Assembly: GCF_019279795.1 (NCBI RefSeq)
Contig: NC_056733.1
Location: 1,120,652,907 to 1,120,716,906 of the forward strand
Reading direction: 5' to 3'
Origin: Protopterus annectens
Lineage: Eukaryota > Chordata > Ceratodontiformes > Protopteridae
DNA length: 64,000 nucleotides
Under the pieces are notes generated by a model. The model was not told the DNA's origin and ran no database searches. It saw nothing but the letters and a program-made list of their open reading frames with translations. A program made the position numbers and the translations under genes. Positions within the stretch are counted from its first letter, which is position 1. Each line of letters opens with the position of its first letter. Shown here one piece after another: positions 11,644-22,130 of this stretch.

Positions 11644-12199
11644 TCATACAAAAAATACCTCTCAGTAAAGCTGTGATGGATGTCATTCTGGAAGCCAGAA
11701 GGCCTAGTACTAGAAAGTCTTATGCTGGAAAATGGAAGAGATTCTGTGCCTGGAACCAGGCACAAGGAACCAATACAGCGGTACCAAATATTCCTCAGAT
11801 TTTGAAATACTTAACTGAGATGCTGGACAAAGGCCCATCTTTTTCATCAATTAAAATTCATGCCTATGCCATTTTGGCTCATTACAATGCAGAGCCACCA
11901 CTTTTTTCTCACCCTTTATTAAGGCAGTACCTCAGAGGAGCCAAAAATGTAAGCCCCCAAGGAGACTACCAATACCTGCATGGGACCTCAACTATGTCTT
12001 GGAAAAGCTCACCCTGCCTCCTTTTTTGCCAGCTGCTACTGCTGATATGAAGTTTTTATCTTAGAAAACAGTTCTGCTCTTAGCAATTACTTCCGCAAGA
12101 CAAGTTTCAAAGCTACAGGTGTTCATGACTGTGGAACCTTTCATCATTTTTCATCCAGACAGGGTCTCCCTGAGGACAAACCCAACATTTTTGCCACTT
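11354..12199 (+). pseudogene. A-2 tyrosine recombinase, first copy, truncated
   Basis: The frame opens at ATG 11,354 inside the MT-like region, a position also used in A-3, A-5 and E-1. It runs through VMDVILEARRPSTRKSYA and the N-terminal SAM-like half to the RVSLRTNP block. It stops there, because the sequence jumps at 12,200-12,203 back into an MT-like segment. The catalytic HxxR and Tyr are missing. A frameshift is present near 11,955. Confidence 0.8.
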
Positions 12200-12203
12200 A
12201 AGG
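12200..12203. other. A-2 rearrangement breakpoint with AAGG microhomology
   Basis: Left of this point the sequence is YR, where sister copies continue cctaaggtgg. Right of it the sequence is MT-like, where sister copies read cacaaggactt. Both share AAGG. The two flanking copies of the region differ at many positions, so this is not a fresh tandem duplication. Confidence 0.7.
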
Positions 12204-13543
12204 ACTTGTCACAGACAAGCATGGAAAGTGGATGCCCTATCATTCAGTTGGAAAAACCTATCAGTCTACGCCTTTGCTCCACTGCCTCTTCTCCGCAAGG
12301 TCTTACTAAAGGTCAGACAGGAAAAACCAAAAATTATAATTGCTCCGGACTGGCCTCGCCAGCACTGGTACCCAATTCTAAGGAATATGTCTCAACTCCC
12401 TCCTTGGTACTTGCCTCAAATACCTCATCTACTGTCTTAGCAGAACAGTCAAATTCTGCACACTCAGCTCCAAACTCTGAACCTGGCAGCATGGCTGATC
12501 ATGTAATTATTCAAATAACTCCTCTCAGTAGATCTGTGATGGATGTCATTTTGGAAGCCAGAAGGTCTAGTACTAGAAAATCTTATGCTGATAAATGGAA
12601 GAGATTCTGTGCTTTGGAACCAAGTACAAGGAACGGACACAGCAAAACCAAATATTGCTCATATTTTACAATACTTGACTGAGATGCTTGACAAGAGCCT
12701 TTTTCTTCAATAAAAATCCATGCCTCTGCCATCTCAGCTCATTACAACACGGAGCCTCCCATCTTTTCTCATCCTCTGCTAAAACAGTATCTTATAGGGG
12801 CCAAAAATGTAAGGCCTCCCAGAAGATTACAAACTCCTGCATGGGACCTCAATTTTGTGCTGGAAAAACTCACCCTGCCTCCTTTTGAACCAGCAGCTAC
12901 TGTAGATATAAAGCTTTTATCTTGGAAAACAGCTTTCCTTTTGGCAATCACTTCAGCTAGAAGGGTTTCAGAACTACAGGCCCTCATGGTTGTGGAGCCT
13001 TTTATTACATTTTACCTGGACAGGGTGTCCCTCAGGACCAATCCTTCCTTTATGCCTAAGGTGGTATCCAGTGTGGCTCTTAACCAAACTATTCACCTGC
13101 CAACATTTTACCCAAATCCGTAGAACAAGGGGGAGCAGATTCTGCATTCATTGGACGTACACAGACAACTAACATTCTACTTAAACACGACCAAATCTCT
13201 AAGAAAATCTGAGCAAGTACTGATGGCATTTGCTGCAGGATCAGAGGGGAAGGCTATATCAAAGCAGACTATTTCTAAGTGGATAAGCCACTGCATTTGT
13301 TTCTGCTACTTACATCATGGTAAACCGGTGCCCAAGGGAATCAGGTCACATTCCACCAGGGCTGCCTCTACTTCAGCAGCCTTTCTCAGAGGCGTTCCAA
13401 CCAAAGACATTCTAGAAGCTGCTACTTGGAGCTCTGTTCATACTTTTGCAAAGCGTTATCATTTGCCTCTCTTCTCTAAGTCCAGGGCAGGCTTTGCCAC
13501 TGCAGTTCTGCAAGGCCTTATAGCTGCTCCTAATGCTATTTAG
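12204..13543 (+). pseudogene. A-2 second MT-like/YR copy
   Basis: MT-like sequence (LSVYAFAPLPLLRKVLLK, IIIAPDWPRQHWYP) runs to about 12,440 and is followed by a full-length YR to TAG at 13,543. The YR has the first catalytic Arg block (TSARRVSELQALM near 12,950), HSTR near 13,350 and the Tyr block VHTFAKRYHLPL near 13,440. Frameshifts near 12,620 and 12,690 and a TAG at about 13,122 inactivate it. Sequence details are closer to A-3 than to the first copy just upstream. Confidence 0.8.
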
Positions 13544-13575
13544 TTCCATCCTCCCATCCATAGCTTTGGGATTCT

Positions 13576-13677
13576 ACCCAAATGTAATGACTGCAACAGT
13601 GAAACACGAAGAACATAGTACAGTTGTGTACACTTACCATAAATGTAGATGTTCGAGTGTATTCACTGTTGCAGTCC
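13576..13677 (+). repeat. A-2 ICR
   Basis: The left half (acccaaatgtaatgactgca to gaagaacat) is the reverse complement of an A-type left terminus. The right half (agtacagttgtgtacactta to cactgttgcagtcc) is the reverse complement of the right terminus at 14,240-14,300. It starts about 30 bases after the YR stop, as in all A, B and E copies. Confidence 0.85.
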
Positions 13678-13813
13678 GGGTTACCCACCCGCCGTCCCCC
13701 TTTTTTCTAGAACTTCTCTTTCCTTCACTATATTCTAAAGCCTTTGTGGTGTATTTGCTTTTAGATGAAGGTAAAGTTTATGTTGCTAAAAGTGCATTTC
13801 CATATATTTTGCT

Positions 13814-13815
<2 letters not shown>

Positions 13816-13880
<65 letters not shown>
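13816..13880. repeat. TA microsatellite and T tract in the A-2 spacer
   Basis: A run of TA dinucleotides (about 46 bases) is followed by about 18 T. It lies between ICR and right ITR, the same place as the long TA tract of A-5. Isoleucine/tyrosine-only open frames here are artefacts. Confidence 0.9.
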
Positions 13881-14204
13881 GCTCCCCATTTGGGGGGGCG
13901 CCTGACATCTGGGGCCAAAAAAACTGAATAAAATGGTGTCTGCTGCATGTTTTATACCCCTGACAACCTGACGTCATGGAAGAGGAGATAGCAACTGATG
14001 CAGGACCCAAGATTTTGATATTCAGGCCAATATATATATATATATTTTTTTTTTGCTCCCCATTTGGGGGGGTGCCTGACATCTGGGGCCAAAAAAACTG
14101 AATAAAATGGTGTCTGCTGCATGTTTTATACCCCTGACAACCTGACGTCATGGAAGAGGAGATAGCAACTGACGCAGGACCCAAGATTTTGATATTCAGG
14201 CCAA
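13857..14204. repeat. 174-bp tandem duplication before the A-2 right end
   Basis: The block from the TA/T tract through gctccccatttggggggg and the inner ITR to ttcaggccaa occurs twice, at about 13,857-14,030 and 14,031-14,204. Differences are few (cgcctgac/tgcctgac, gatgca/gacgca, TA length), so it is younger than the element. Slippage or unequal exchange at the TA tract is a plausible cause. Confidence 0.85.
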
Positions 14205-14300
14205 CTGAGGGCAACTTGCCAGCAGATTACCCAAATATAATGACTGCAACAGTGAATACACTCAAACATCTACATTTATGGTAAGTGTACACAACTGTAT
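14091..14300 (+). repeat. A-2 right ITR
   Basis: It runs from the aaaaaaactgaataaaat block to tttatggtaagtgtacac and aactgtat. It contains TGACGTCA near 14,143 and the inverted TATA (ttttatacccc). A-H gag (ttttaggcccagac) follows directly. Confidence 0.85.
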
Positions 14301-14954
14301 TTTTAGGCCCAGACCATGACATCCCTTGTGGTTGGTTTTGTACTTTGTTTAATTCCAGAACTATACATCGTCGGGCCCTAGTTGTAGCTAAATATTTTCG
14401 CTCTCTATCTCCGTATTCCGAAATGGCTTCGGTAAGCCATCCAACTACCGATCTTCTGAAAAAAATGTAAGGATAAAGAGACTGCACAGGTCCAAAATTG
14501 CCGACGACGCTTCCATTAAGCTAGTTGCCGGTCCTCAGTGAGGCGCTTTCACAGCCCCTGATGCCCGCTTCTGTGGATTTGCAGGCCACTTCTGAGACCC
14601 TGTCGGAGTCCGGTATGTCGCAAGACACTTCTTTGACTAATCTACCTTGGATGGGTCTAGAGCCGCTGAACAGGCACCGGCTTCCGAGGAAGTTCTTCGC
14701 ACTACCGATACTCTACGCAAACCAACTACCTGTTTCGGGTCTCTAGTTCTTTCTAAAACTACTGAGTTTCTAAGGCCCAGGGTATGAATTATGCCTAAAA
14801 AAACGACGACCCAAGCTTCCATACATCAATCTCAAATGCTTAAAATGGCGGAAGACCTTATTTTGCTTATTAGGGGAAGCCAACCTACCCCTTCCAAAAG
14901 AAAGAGTCTTGTCCCCAGCAGTTTTATCTGACCAGGAGTCTGATGAATCTGAGG
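14301..14954 (+). pseudogene. gag: A-H gag, first piece
   Basis: It resumes inside the Cys/His module (LGPDHDIPC then WFCTLF), followed by the YFR...EMASVSHP block, a stop near 14,467, and the SEALSQPLMPAS linker. The KMAEDLILLIRGSQP block lies near 14,840-14,885, and the acidic QESDESE ends at B-1. Frames change near 14,540 and 14,740. Joined across B-1, the acidic region continues in frame (..DESE / VSEYEDMQ..). Confidence 0.75.
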
Positions 14955-15122
14955 ATGTTCTTCATCTCACATTGCTGCAGTCCTTACTTATGGGTAGTCC
15001 GCTGTCCTCGGTCGGCCCGCATACCAAAGTATTAGGCTGACGTCGGTCATGGGCGCACAGCCCTGACATCAGAGCGTCAGGGTATAAAAGCGCATGACCG
15101 ACATCATATCCTCAGTCTTTTT
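14955..15122 (+). repeat. B-1 left ITR
   Basis: It starts atgttcttcatctcacattg and ends near the cagtctttttt block. It is the reverse complement of 20,211-20,409 apart from the outermost 14 bases, which differ between the two ends. Those outer 14 bases are copied in the ICR. Confidence 0.9.
15039..15105 (+). promoter_or_regulatory. B-1 promoter: TATA box inside an inverted repeat
   Basis: TATAAAA at 15,083-15,089 is placed about 180 bases before the gag ATG. The arms GACGTCGGTCATG (15,039-15,051) and CATGACCGACATC (15,093-15,105) are inverted repeats around it, with one mismatch. The right ITR carries the perfect version at 20,229-20,241 and 20,283-20,295. Transcription start and activity are inferred, not shown. 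Confidence 0.65.
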
Positions 15123-15266
15123 TGCCGCATGGTCCGATGCAGAAGCAGCGTTGCAAGTGCCGTTCGGCTTTCTGAAATTTTTCGTTTTCGGAGTTTCAGA
15201 CATACCAAGTTGGGCTAAGTACCCGTGGGAGCATTTTTGTTTTTTCTTGCCTCAGTTGTTTACCGG

Positions 15267-16992
15267 ATGTCAGAAAAAGTGAATAATTGTATTTCTTGTG
15301 GGAAGCAGATACCGCATAGGGATTACCACTCGCTTTGTATCCCTTGCTTGGGACCGGAGCACGACGTAGTTGGGTGTCTGTTTTGTGCTAGGTTTAATAA
15401 GCGCACTATTAAGAGAAGGCTAGATTGCGCTAGGTTAGTTTTTGGCAAACGGTGTAATTATAATATGCCGTCGGATCCTCAGACGCCCGCTTCCACGAAG
15501 AAGCGTAAAGACAAATCTGTAAAGCCTAGACAGGATGATTCGTCCATTTCGGACGCCGGTCCTTTAGAGACTGCAGTGGAACAGGTGGATCCGGCTGAAG
15601 TTTCTGTTGAGTCTCAGGGGGAAACCTTGATTTTACAGGATGTGGCATCACAGGAGTCAGGTCAGGCTGAAGGGGCCTCTCAGGTTACTATTCTCCCTTC
15701 TTTGCCTAAGGGGGTTAGGCCTTCTGCTACTGTTTCTAGGGCTCCTTCTAAGGGCAGGACTGTTTTGCCTTCTTCTGGAGTTAGTTCTGGTTCTTCAGGG
15801 TCTGTACCTAAGAAGCATATGCTTAAAATGGCAGAAGATTTGATTTCTTTAATTAGAGGTTCCATGCCCCCTCCTGATAAGAGGCCCAGGGTAGAGCCAG
15901 AGTTGGAAATTTTGGAGCAGGCCTCAGATGATTCTGAGTCTTCTGCTGGGGATATTCAAGATTTTCCTCCTTATTCGATTCCGATGCAGAGGATTCTACT
16001 CCTTCTGCTTCCCCTCCAGAGGATTTTTCTTTTTCAGAAACCTTACACTCTGAGGGAACATTTTAAGTGGGAAGGACAGGATTACTCAGATTCCAGAAAG
16101 AGGCTTAGAGAGTTCTTGTTTTTACCACAGCACAGACCCTTGGCTATTCCTCCTGTTTTGGATGTTGTTCAGGATGTTTTTTCGGAGGCCTCATTTAATC
16201 CAGATTCTATGCCTCCTGCACCAGTTAAACCGGACAGGTATTATAGGGTACCTGAGGCTCATAAATACCTATATGAGTCCTAGGGCGGACCCAGAAACTA
16301 TTAGTCAGGGTCCTAAGGGTGTTAGGGCTTCTGTTGTAAAGAATCCGGTTCCTCTAGATAAGGAAGCTATAGCTTTGGACAGATGGGGTAAGAAGGTGTA
16401 CACCTCTTCTTTTGGCAATGAGGGCTTTAAATTGCCAGTTTCATATGTTGAAATATCAGAATTTCCTCCTTTCTCAGCTAAAATCTAAAGTGGATGCTTT
16501 GGCGGAGGGCATAGAGTGTAAAGAATTGCAAGATTTGGTGCATGTTTCTGAACAGGTGGGGAAACATTCTTTGCAGTGTGGCTTTGATGCTTTGCTGGCT
16601 TCTTCTAGAGTGGCTGCCACTGGTTCAGTTCTTCGTAGGCATGCCTGGCTTAAGGATCAGAATTTATCTGAACATGTTAAGTCTAGAATTCTGGATGCCC
16701 CTTTACAGTCCGAAGTGTTGTTTGGTCCTCCTGTGGAGTCTGTTTTGAAGAAAATGGAGGACAAGGCTAAGTCTATGCAGACTGTTATTTTTTGCAGGTT
16801 CAACCTCCTAAGTTTAGTAGAAATTGGCCTGCTAAGGGGTGGACGTACCCTTCTTCTGATTCCCAGTCTATGGGTAGATCTAGGCGTGGTAGGGGCAGAG
16901 CTCAGAGTACCTTTAGGCCTAGAACCTGGAGTTCGCCTGCTCAATCTGCTGGTGAGGGTAGGGGCCAGTCCTTTCGTAAACAGGCCCAATGA
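15267..16992 (+). pseudogene. gag: B-1 gag, nearly intact
   Basis: The start is ATG 15,267. The N-terminal module is C8-x2-C11, H18, H21, C24-x2-C27, H32, C37-x2-C40, a zinc-binding pattern. A Ser/Thr linker follows, then KKHMLKMAEDLISLI near 15,810, an acidic block, PDRYYRV, and the core DALLASSRVAATGSVLRRHA near 16,590. The Arg/Gly-rich tail (GRSRRGRGRAQS) near 16,875 probably binds RNA. Two compensating shifts near 15,975-16,030, a shift near 16,280 giving TAG, and losses near 16,410 and 16,785 break it. B-2 gag is the best comparison. Confidence 0.85.
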
Positions 16993-18896
16993 CCTGCATT
17001 TTCAGCTGCCAGATTCTTCTTGCCTGGCAGCTCCTTTGGGAGGAAAGCTAGCTCTCTTCAAGCAAAATTGGTTTTTAGTCACCCAAGACAAATGGGTGTT
17101 GGACATTATAAACAAAGGTTACAAGTTTTATTTTCATGCATTGCCTCCTTTCAAAGGTATGCCAGACATTCCTCCTCGGCAAAGGATGGAGGCTCACAAA
17201 CAGATTTCATTACTTCTTCACATGGGAGCCATACAGCCAGTACCTCCTTCAGAAGTGGGTCTAGGGTTTTATTCCCGTCTGTTTCTAGTACCAAAGAAAG
17301 GGAACACGTGGAGACCGATTTTGGATTTTTCTCTCCTCAACACTTATTTGGACATTCCAAAGTTCAAAATGTTGACATTACAACAGCTTTTGCCTCTGCT
17401 GGGAAAAGATCACTGGATGGTAACTCTGGATCTAAAGGAGGCTTATCTTCATGTTCCTATCAGGCCCAGTTGCAGGAAGTACCTGCTCGAGCTGGAAATT
17501 TACATTATCAGTTCTCTGCATTGCCCTTTGGCTTATCTACTGCGCCCAGAGTGTTCACAAAGGTTCTGGCTCCAGTGATAGCCTTTTTCAGGATGGAAGG
17601 AATACAAATTTATCCTTATTTGGACGATTGCCTGATTATTGCACAAGACAAGGACAAGCTTCTTCAGCATCTACGGTATGTGATGGTAGTGTTAAGATGC
17701 CTAGGGTATTCTGTGAACGAAACAAAGTCCAGTCTAGTACCCTCTCAGGACATGTGCTTTCTGGGTGTGAGACTGAATACAGCTTCCCAGATGGCCTTTT
17801 TGACCCCGGACAAACAGAAAAGTCTTTCACTTTATTTCCATCAAATGTCTCTACAGTCCAGGCTGACTGCAAGGACAGTCCTTCAAGCCTTGGGGTTCAT
17901 GGCATCTTGTATTCTGGTGCTTCCCAATGCCAAATTGTATATGAGGAAGTTTCAATGGTATCTCAAAAATCTATGGACACAACACTGCCAGGATCTAGAC
18001 ACTGTCATTCAAATAATACCTTGCATTCAGAAGGAATTTTTGTGGTGGGCTCAGGAATGTCACCTAAACAAGGGACTCTCTGTGACCCGACCAGAGGCGA
18101 GTCAGATTCTAACGACGGATGCCTCGGACAAGGCTTGGGGAGCACATCTCAATGGGAAATGGGTGCAAGACACGTGGCCTGCCAGACTTCAACATTTGCA
18201 TATCAACTTGAAGGAGATGTTAGCAGTACAATTTGCATTAATGGCTTTCAAGGATTTACTTCACCCAGGGCAGGTGTTGATTCTAACAGACAACACAACT
18301 GTCATGTGGTACATCAACAAGCAACGGGGAACTCATTCGTACCCTCTTTGCAGACAAGCGATGATTTTGTGGGAGACAGCTCTCAGTTACAACCTCAATC
18401 TTCAGGCAAGATTTCTACCAGGAGCACAGAACTCCTTAGCAGATGTATTGAGCAGACAAATAGTGGATCCTCACGAGTTGAAATTGGATCCTCAGGTATT
18501 TCAAAAGTTGACAGTGTCATGGGGAACTCCAGACATAGATCTGTTCGCTTCCCCACTAAATTACCAGTTGCCAAAGTTTTGCACAAAAGGTTTCATCCCA
18601 CAGCTTGGAAGGTGGACGCTCTGTCATTCAGTTGGAACAATCTTCATGTATATGCCTTTCCACCTCTACCTCTTCTGCCCAAGGTTCTCTTGAAGGCCAG
18701 ACAAGACAAGCCATCCATGATCCTGATAGCACCGGATTGGCCTCGACAACACTGGTACCCACTACTGAGGAGTTTGGTCCGAGAGCCTCCATGGCCTCTG
18801 CCTTTGATTCCACACCTTTTGTCTCAGGAGGGCAATCACTTTCTCAATGTCAGAATTCAGTCTCTGCATCTAACAGCCTGGCATATTCTGTTTTAG
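16988..18896 (+). pseudogene. pol: B-1 pol: RT, RNase H, MT-like, two frameshifts
   Basis: It starts in the +1 frame at the gag CAATGA stop (NDLHFQLP, then LAAPLGGKLAL). RT has LFLVPKKGNTWRPILDFS, palm A VTLDLKEAYLHVPI, GLSTAPRVFTK and YLDDCLI near 17,617-17,640. RNase H has TTDASDKAWGAH near 18,113, KEMLAVQ, TDNTTVMWYINK near 18,285 and LADVLSR. The MT-like tail has DIDLFASP, YAFPPLPLLPKVLLK and MILIAPDWPRQHWYP. A small deletion near 17,485 and an A-run shift near 18,588 are the only breaks I found. All catalytic acidic residues are present. Confidence 0.88.
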
Positions 18897-19932
18897 ATTC
18901 TGGAGGTTCTCAGCTTCCACAACAAGTTTTGAATGTTATTTTGGAGGCCAGGAGGCCTAGTACAAGGAAAGTTTATGCTGAAAAATGGAGGAGATTTTTT
19001 ATTTGGAGCAAAGGGAAGGACTTTGATGTTTCCAAGCCTAATTTGAGTGCATCCTTACAATATCTTACTGAGTTATTAGACAAAGGTTTGTCCTTCTCCT
19101 CCATAAAGGTTCATGCTGCAGCCATTTCGGCTAATTATGACTGTGACCCTCCTTTATTCTCTCATCCTTTGTTTAAGCAGTTTCTCAGAGGGGCAAAGAA
19201 CATAAGACCCCCACGTAGAGCTCCTACTCCTGCTTGGGATCTCAATTTTGTGTTGGAAAAGCTTACTCTACAACCTTTTGAGCCTGCAGCTACGGCCGAG
19301 TTAAAGTATTTGTCATGGAAAACTGCTTTTTTGTTGGCCATTACTTCTGCAAGAAGGGTTTCTGACTTACAGGCCCTTATGGCAGTGGAGCCTTTCTTGA
19401 TTTTTCATAAGGATAGGGTATCTTTGCGTACTAATCCTTCCTTTATGCCTAAAGTGGTTTCTAGTGTGGCCTTAAACCAAACTATTCATTTACCTACTTT
19501 TTATGCAAATCCTCAAAATAAAGGGGAGAAGATTTTGCATACTTTGGATATTCACAGGCAGTTGCGTTATTATTTGAGCAGAACCAAGGAGTTCAGACAG
19601 TCTCAGCAGTTTGTTTCTTTTGCTTTGGGTTCACAGGGTAAACCTGTTTCAAAACAAACTATTTCTAAATGGATTGGGTTTTGTATTTCTTTTGTTATTC
19701 CCATCATGGTAAGGAGATTCCGACTGGGATCAGACCTCATTCCACTAGAGCTACTGCAACTTCTACTGCCTTTCTAAGGGGGGTAGCTACAAAGGATATT
19801 TTGGAAGCAGCCACTTGGAGTTCAGTACATACTTTTTCTAAACATTACCACCTTCCTCTTTATTCTAAGTCTAGGGCTGGATTTGCCACTGCAATTTTAC
19901 AGGGCATCTTAGCAGCCCCTAATGCTTTATGA
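18605..19932 (+). pseudogene. B-1 tyrosine recombinase, one frameshift
   Basis: The frame overlaps the end of pol by about 290 bases, the DIRS arrangement. It uses TTG where A and E copies have ATG, so the real start is uncertain. The N-terminal helical half (LNVILEARRPSTRKVYAEKW) leads to the catalytic domain: Arg in TSARRVSDLQAL (about 19,350), HSTR near 19,740 and Tyr in VHTFSKHYHLPLYSKSRAG near 19,830. A single lost T in the run near 19,686-19,690 shifts the frame before HSTR. Stop TGA 19,930-19,932. Role: insertion of circular cDNA. Confidence 0.9.
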
Positions 19933-19969
19933 TTTTTCCAACCTCCCTTTCCCGTTGCTTTGGGATTCT

Positions 19970-20069
19970 ACCCATAAGTAAGGACTGCAGCAATGTGAGA
20001 TGAAGAACATAGTACAGTTTTGTACCTACCATAAATGTAGATGTTCGAAGATCCACATTGCTGCAGTCC
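19970..20069 (+). repeat. B-1 ICR
   Basis: The left half (acccataagtaaggactgca to gaagaacat) is an exact reverse complement of the first 41 bases of the element. The right half (agtacagttttgtacctacc to ccacattgctgcagtcc) is an exact reverse complement of the right end. The 140 bases between it and the right ITR hold no gene. Confidence 0.92.
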
Positions 20070-20210
20070 AATTTTCCCTCCCTCCTTCCCCTCTGTAGCT
20101 TAGCATGGTTATGTGGTTTGGATGATGGCTGTAGTTGGGCATATCTTTTGGGAAGGTACTCTGTTTTTTGGCTGTGGCCTTTCTTTTAGGGCCTTCTGAC
20201 ATCTGGGGCG

Positions 20211-20409
20211 AGAAAAGACTGAGGATATGACGTCGGTCATGCGCTTTTATACCCTGACGCTCTGATGTCAGGGCTGTGCGCCCATGACCGACGTCAGCCT
20301 AATACTTTGGTATGCGGGCCGACCGAGGACAGCGGACTACCCATAAGTAAGGACTGCAGCAATGTGGATCTTCGAACATCTACATTTATGGTAGGTACAA
20401 AACTGTACT
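20211..20409 (+). repeat. B-1 right ITR
   Basis: It runs from agaaaagactgaggatatga to acatttatggtaggtacaaa and actgtact. It carries the perfect CRE-containing inverted arms with the TATA (cttttatacc) in opposite orientation. A-H gag resumes at tttctgaatatg. Confidence 0.9.
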
Positions 20410-21470
20410 TTTCTGAATATGAAGACATGCAACCCTTGTCTGCTTATGAGTCTTCAGATGCAGAGGAATGCATTCCTTCTGCCTCTCCTTCAGAGGATTT
20501 TTCATTTGGTGAAACCCTACATACTTTGAGAACATTTTCAATGGGAGTGTCAGGACTATCCTCATTCCAGAGAGACTTGTGGAATTCTTAGATTTACCGC
20601 AGCACAGACCTTTAGCCATTCCTCCTGTCCTGGATGTTGTGGATGATGATTTTATGGAATCCTGACACCCTTCCTCCTGCTCTCAGGAAGCCTGACAGGT
20701 ATTAGAGTCCCTGTATGTCACAAATTTCTTTTCAAGAATCCTACTGCTGACCCAGAGGTCATCTCCCAAAGACCTAAAGAAATAAAAGCAACCGCAGCTA
20801 GGAATCCCAACCCCTTGGACAGGGATTCGTGAGCTTTAGACAGATGAGGTAAAGAAGTATACACCTCTGCAAATCTTGCCATTAGAGCACTGAATTGTCA
20901 TTTCCACATGCTGAAATAGCAACATACTATGGAACTCCTTAAACAAAAAAAACTACCTTTCCGGCTTGTGCAGAAAATAAAGAATTACAGGAGCTTATGC
21001 ATTCTGCAAGCCAAGTTATTAGACACCCCTTGCAATGTGGCTTTGATGCCCTAGAACCATCCTGCAGGGCAGCAGTCACAGGTTCTGTACTTAGAAGACA
21101 TGCGTGGATTAAGGAACCGACCTTGCCAGACCATGTCAAATCAAAACTATTGGACGCACCATTGAACAAAGACAATTTGTTTGGCACCAAGGCAGAAGAG
21201 GTCTTAAAGATGGAAGAAAAAGCTAAATCTATGCAGACAGTTAGACTTCTTGCAGGTCCATCCTCTGAGATTCAGTAAGCATTGCCCCTCCAAGCACTAG
21301 TGCTTTCCGGCCCCCTCAAGACCAGCTCAGACAAGACCTGGGGGAAGCAGACCCCCCCAGACCGCAGTCCAAGGGAATGCAGAGATCTAAGCAATGGAGT
21401 TCCTCCACTTCAAAAACAGGGAGTGCTAAGCCACCCCCTTATGGAAAGAACTCACAATGACTTTACACCA
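20410..21470 (+). pseudogene. gag: A-H gag, second piece, heavily decayed
   Basis: Acidic SSDAEECIPSASPSEDFSFG (20,451-20,510) is followed by HTLR, then many stops to 20,990. The core CGFDALEPSCRAAVTGSVLR lies near 21,037-21,095, then KSKLLDAPLNKDNLFGTKAE. The basic tail near 21,285-21,460 is degenerate. It ends at CAATGACTTTAC, the conserved gag/pol junction. Confidence 0.78.
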
Positions 21471-22130
21471 CCACCATCCCTTACCTCTGCCCACCTGCTT
21501 GTGCCCCTGGGAGGAAAACTCTCCTCCCATGCCACAAACTAGGCCTCTATCACCAACGACCGATGGGCTCTCAGCATACTATCCCAGGGATACAAATTTT
21601 TTTTCCACATACTACCTACCCCAAAAGGGTTCCTAGATCTTCCTCCAAACCAGTGGGCAGAAGCACAAAACCAAGTCCATTCCCTGGTCTCCATGAGGGC
21701 AATATAGCCTGTTCCTGCAGACCAGATAGGCCAAGGTTTCTATTCCAGGCTTTTCCTGGTACCCAAAAAAGAGGGCACCTGGCGCCCAATCCTCGATCTA
21801 TCAATTCTAAACACCTCCCTGGTGATATCAAAATTCAAAATCCTCACCCTCCAGCAGCTTCTTCCTATGCTATCCAAGGATGCTTGGTTAGCCACCCTAG
21901 ACCAAAAAGAGACCTATCTGCACATCCCAATCGGGGATTCCTGCAGGAAATATCTACGTTTCAGAGCAGGATCTATGCACTTTCAGGTCTCTGTGCTTCC
22001 CTTTAGCTTATCCACTGCTCCCAGAGTTTTCACAGAATGCCTGGCTCCAGCCATTGCTTTTTGCAGACAAAGGAATATTCAGATTTACCCTTACTTAGAC
22101 AAATGTCTGATTCAGGCAGACAGGAAAAGC
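21471..22130 (+). pseudogene. pol: A-H pol, first piece, YLDD changed to YLDK
   Basis: RT begins at LVPLGGKLSSHA, then DRWALSILSQGYKF, LFLVPKKEGTWRPILDLS near 21,750, palm A region ATLDQKETYLHI and LSTAPRVFTECLAP near 22,010. The catalytic motif reads YLDK (gacaaa near 22,098), losing an essential aspartate; palm A also reads LDQKE where others have LDLKE. C-2 enters after QADRKS. A stop occurs near 21,541. Confidence 0.85.

Larger units (their letters stand above)
7663..14300 (+). mobile_element. DIRS-type element A-2, chimeric and over-long
   Basis: This A-group element has both termini but is about 6.6 kb, some 1 kb longer than A-5. Two causes are visible. The MT-like/YR region occurs twice (about 11,325-12,199 and 12,204-13,075), and a 174-bp block before the right ITR is duplicated. 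Its left flank is C-1 RT while its right flank is A-H gag, so the flanks do not form one target site. I infer joining of two different A copies. Confidence 0.85.
14955..20409 (+). mobile_element. DIRS-type retrotransposon B-1, complete but frameshifted
   Basis: Both ITRs, gag, pol, YR and ICR are present in 5,455 bases. I see one difference between left and right ITR over about 150 bases, which suggests a young copy. It is inserted in A-H gag; tctgagg on the left and tttctgaat on the right rejoin in frame with no duplicated target. Coding defects are few: one or two frame changes each in gag and pol, and one in YR. Confidence 0.92.

Noticed and set aside
13816..14214. Minus-strand open frame through the TA/T tract and duplicated ITR
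   Set aside because: It reads non-coding terminal repeat and microsatellite; the apparent protein repeat is the 174-bp DNA duplication.
17020..17485. N-terminal part of a 557-codon open frame in B-1
   Set aside because: Before about 17,485 this frame is a shadow of RT; only its later part is real pol. RT begins in the other frame at 16,988.
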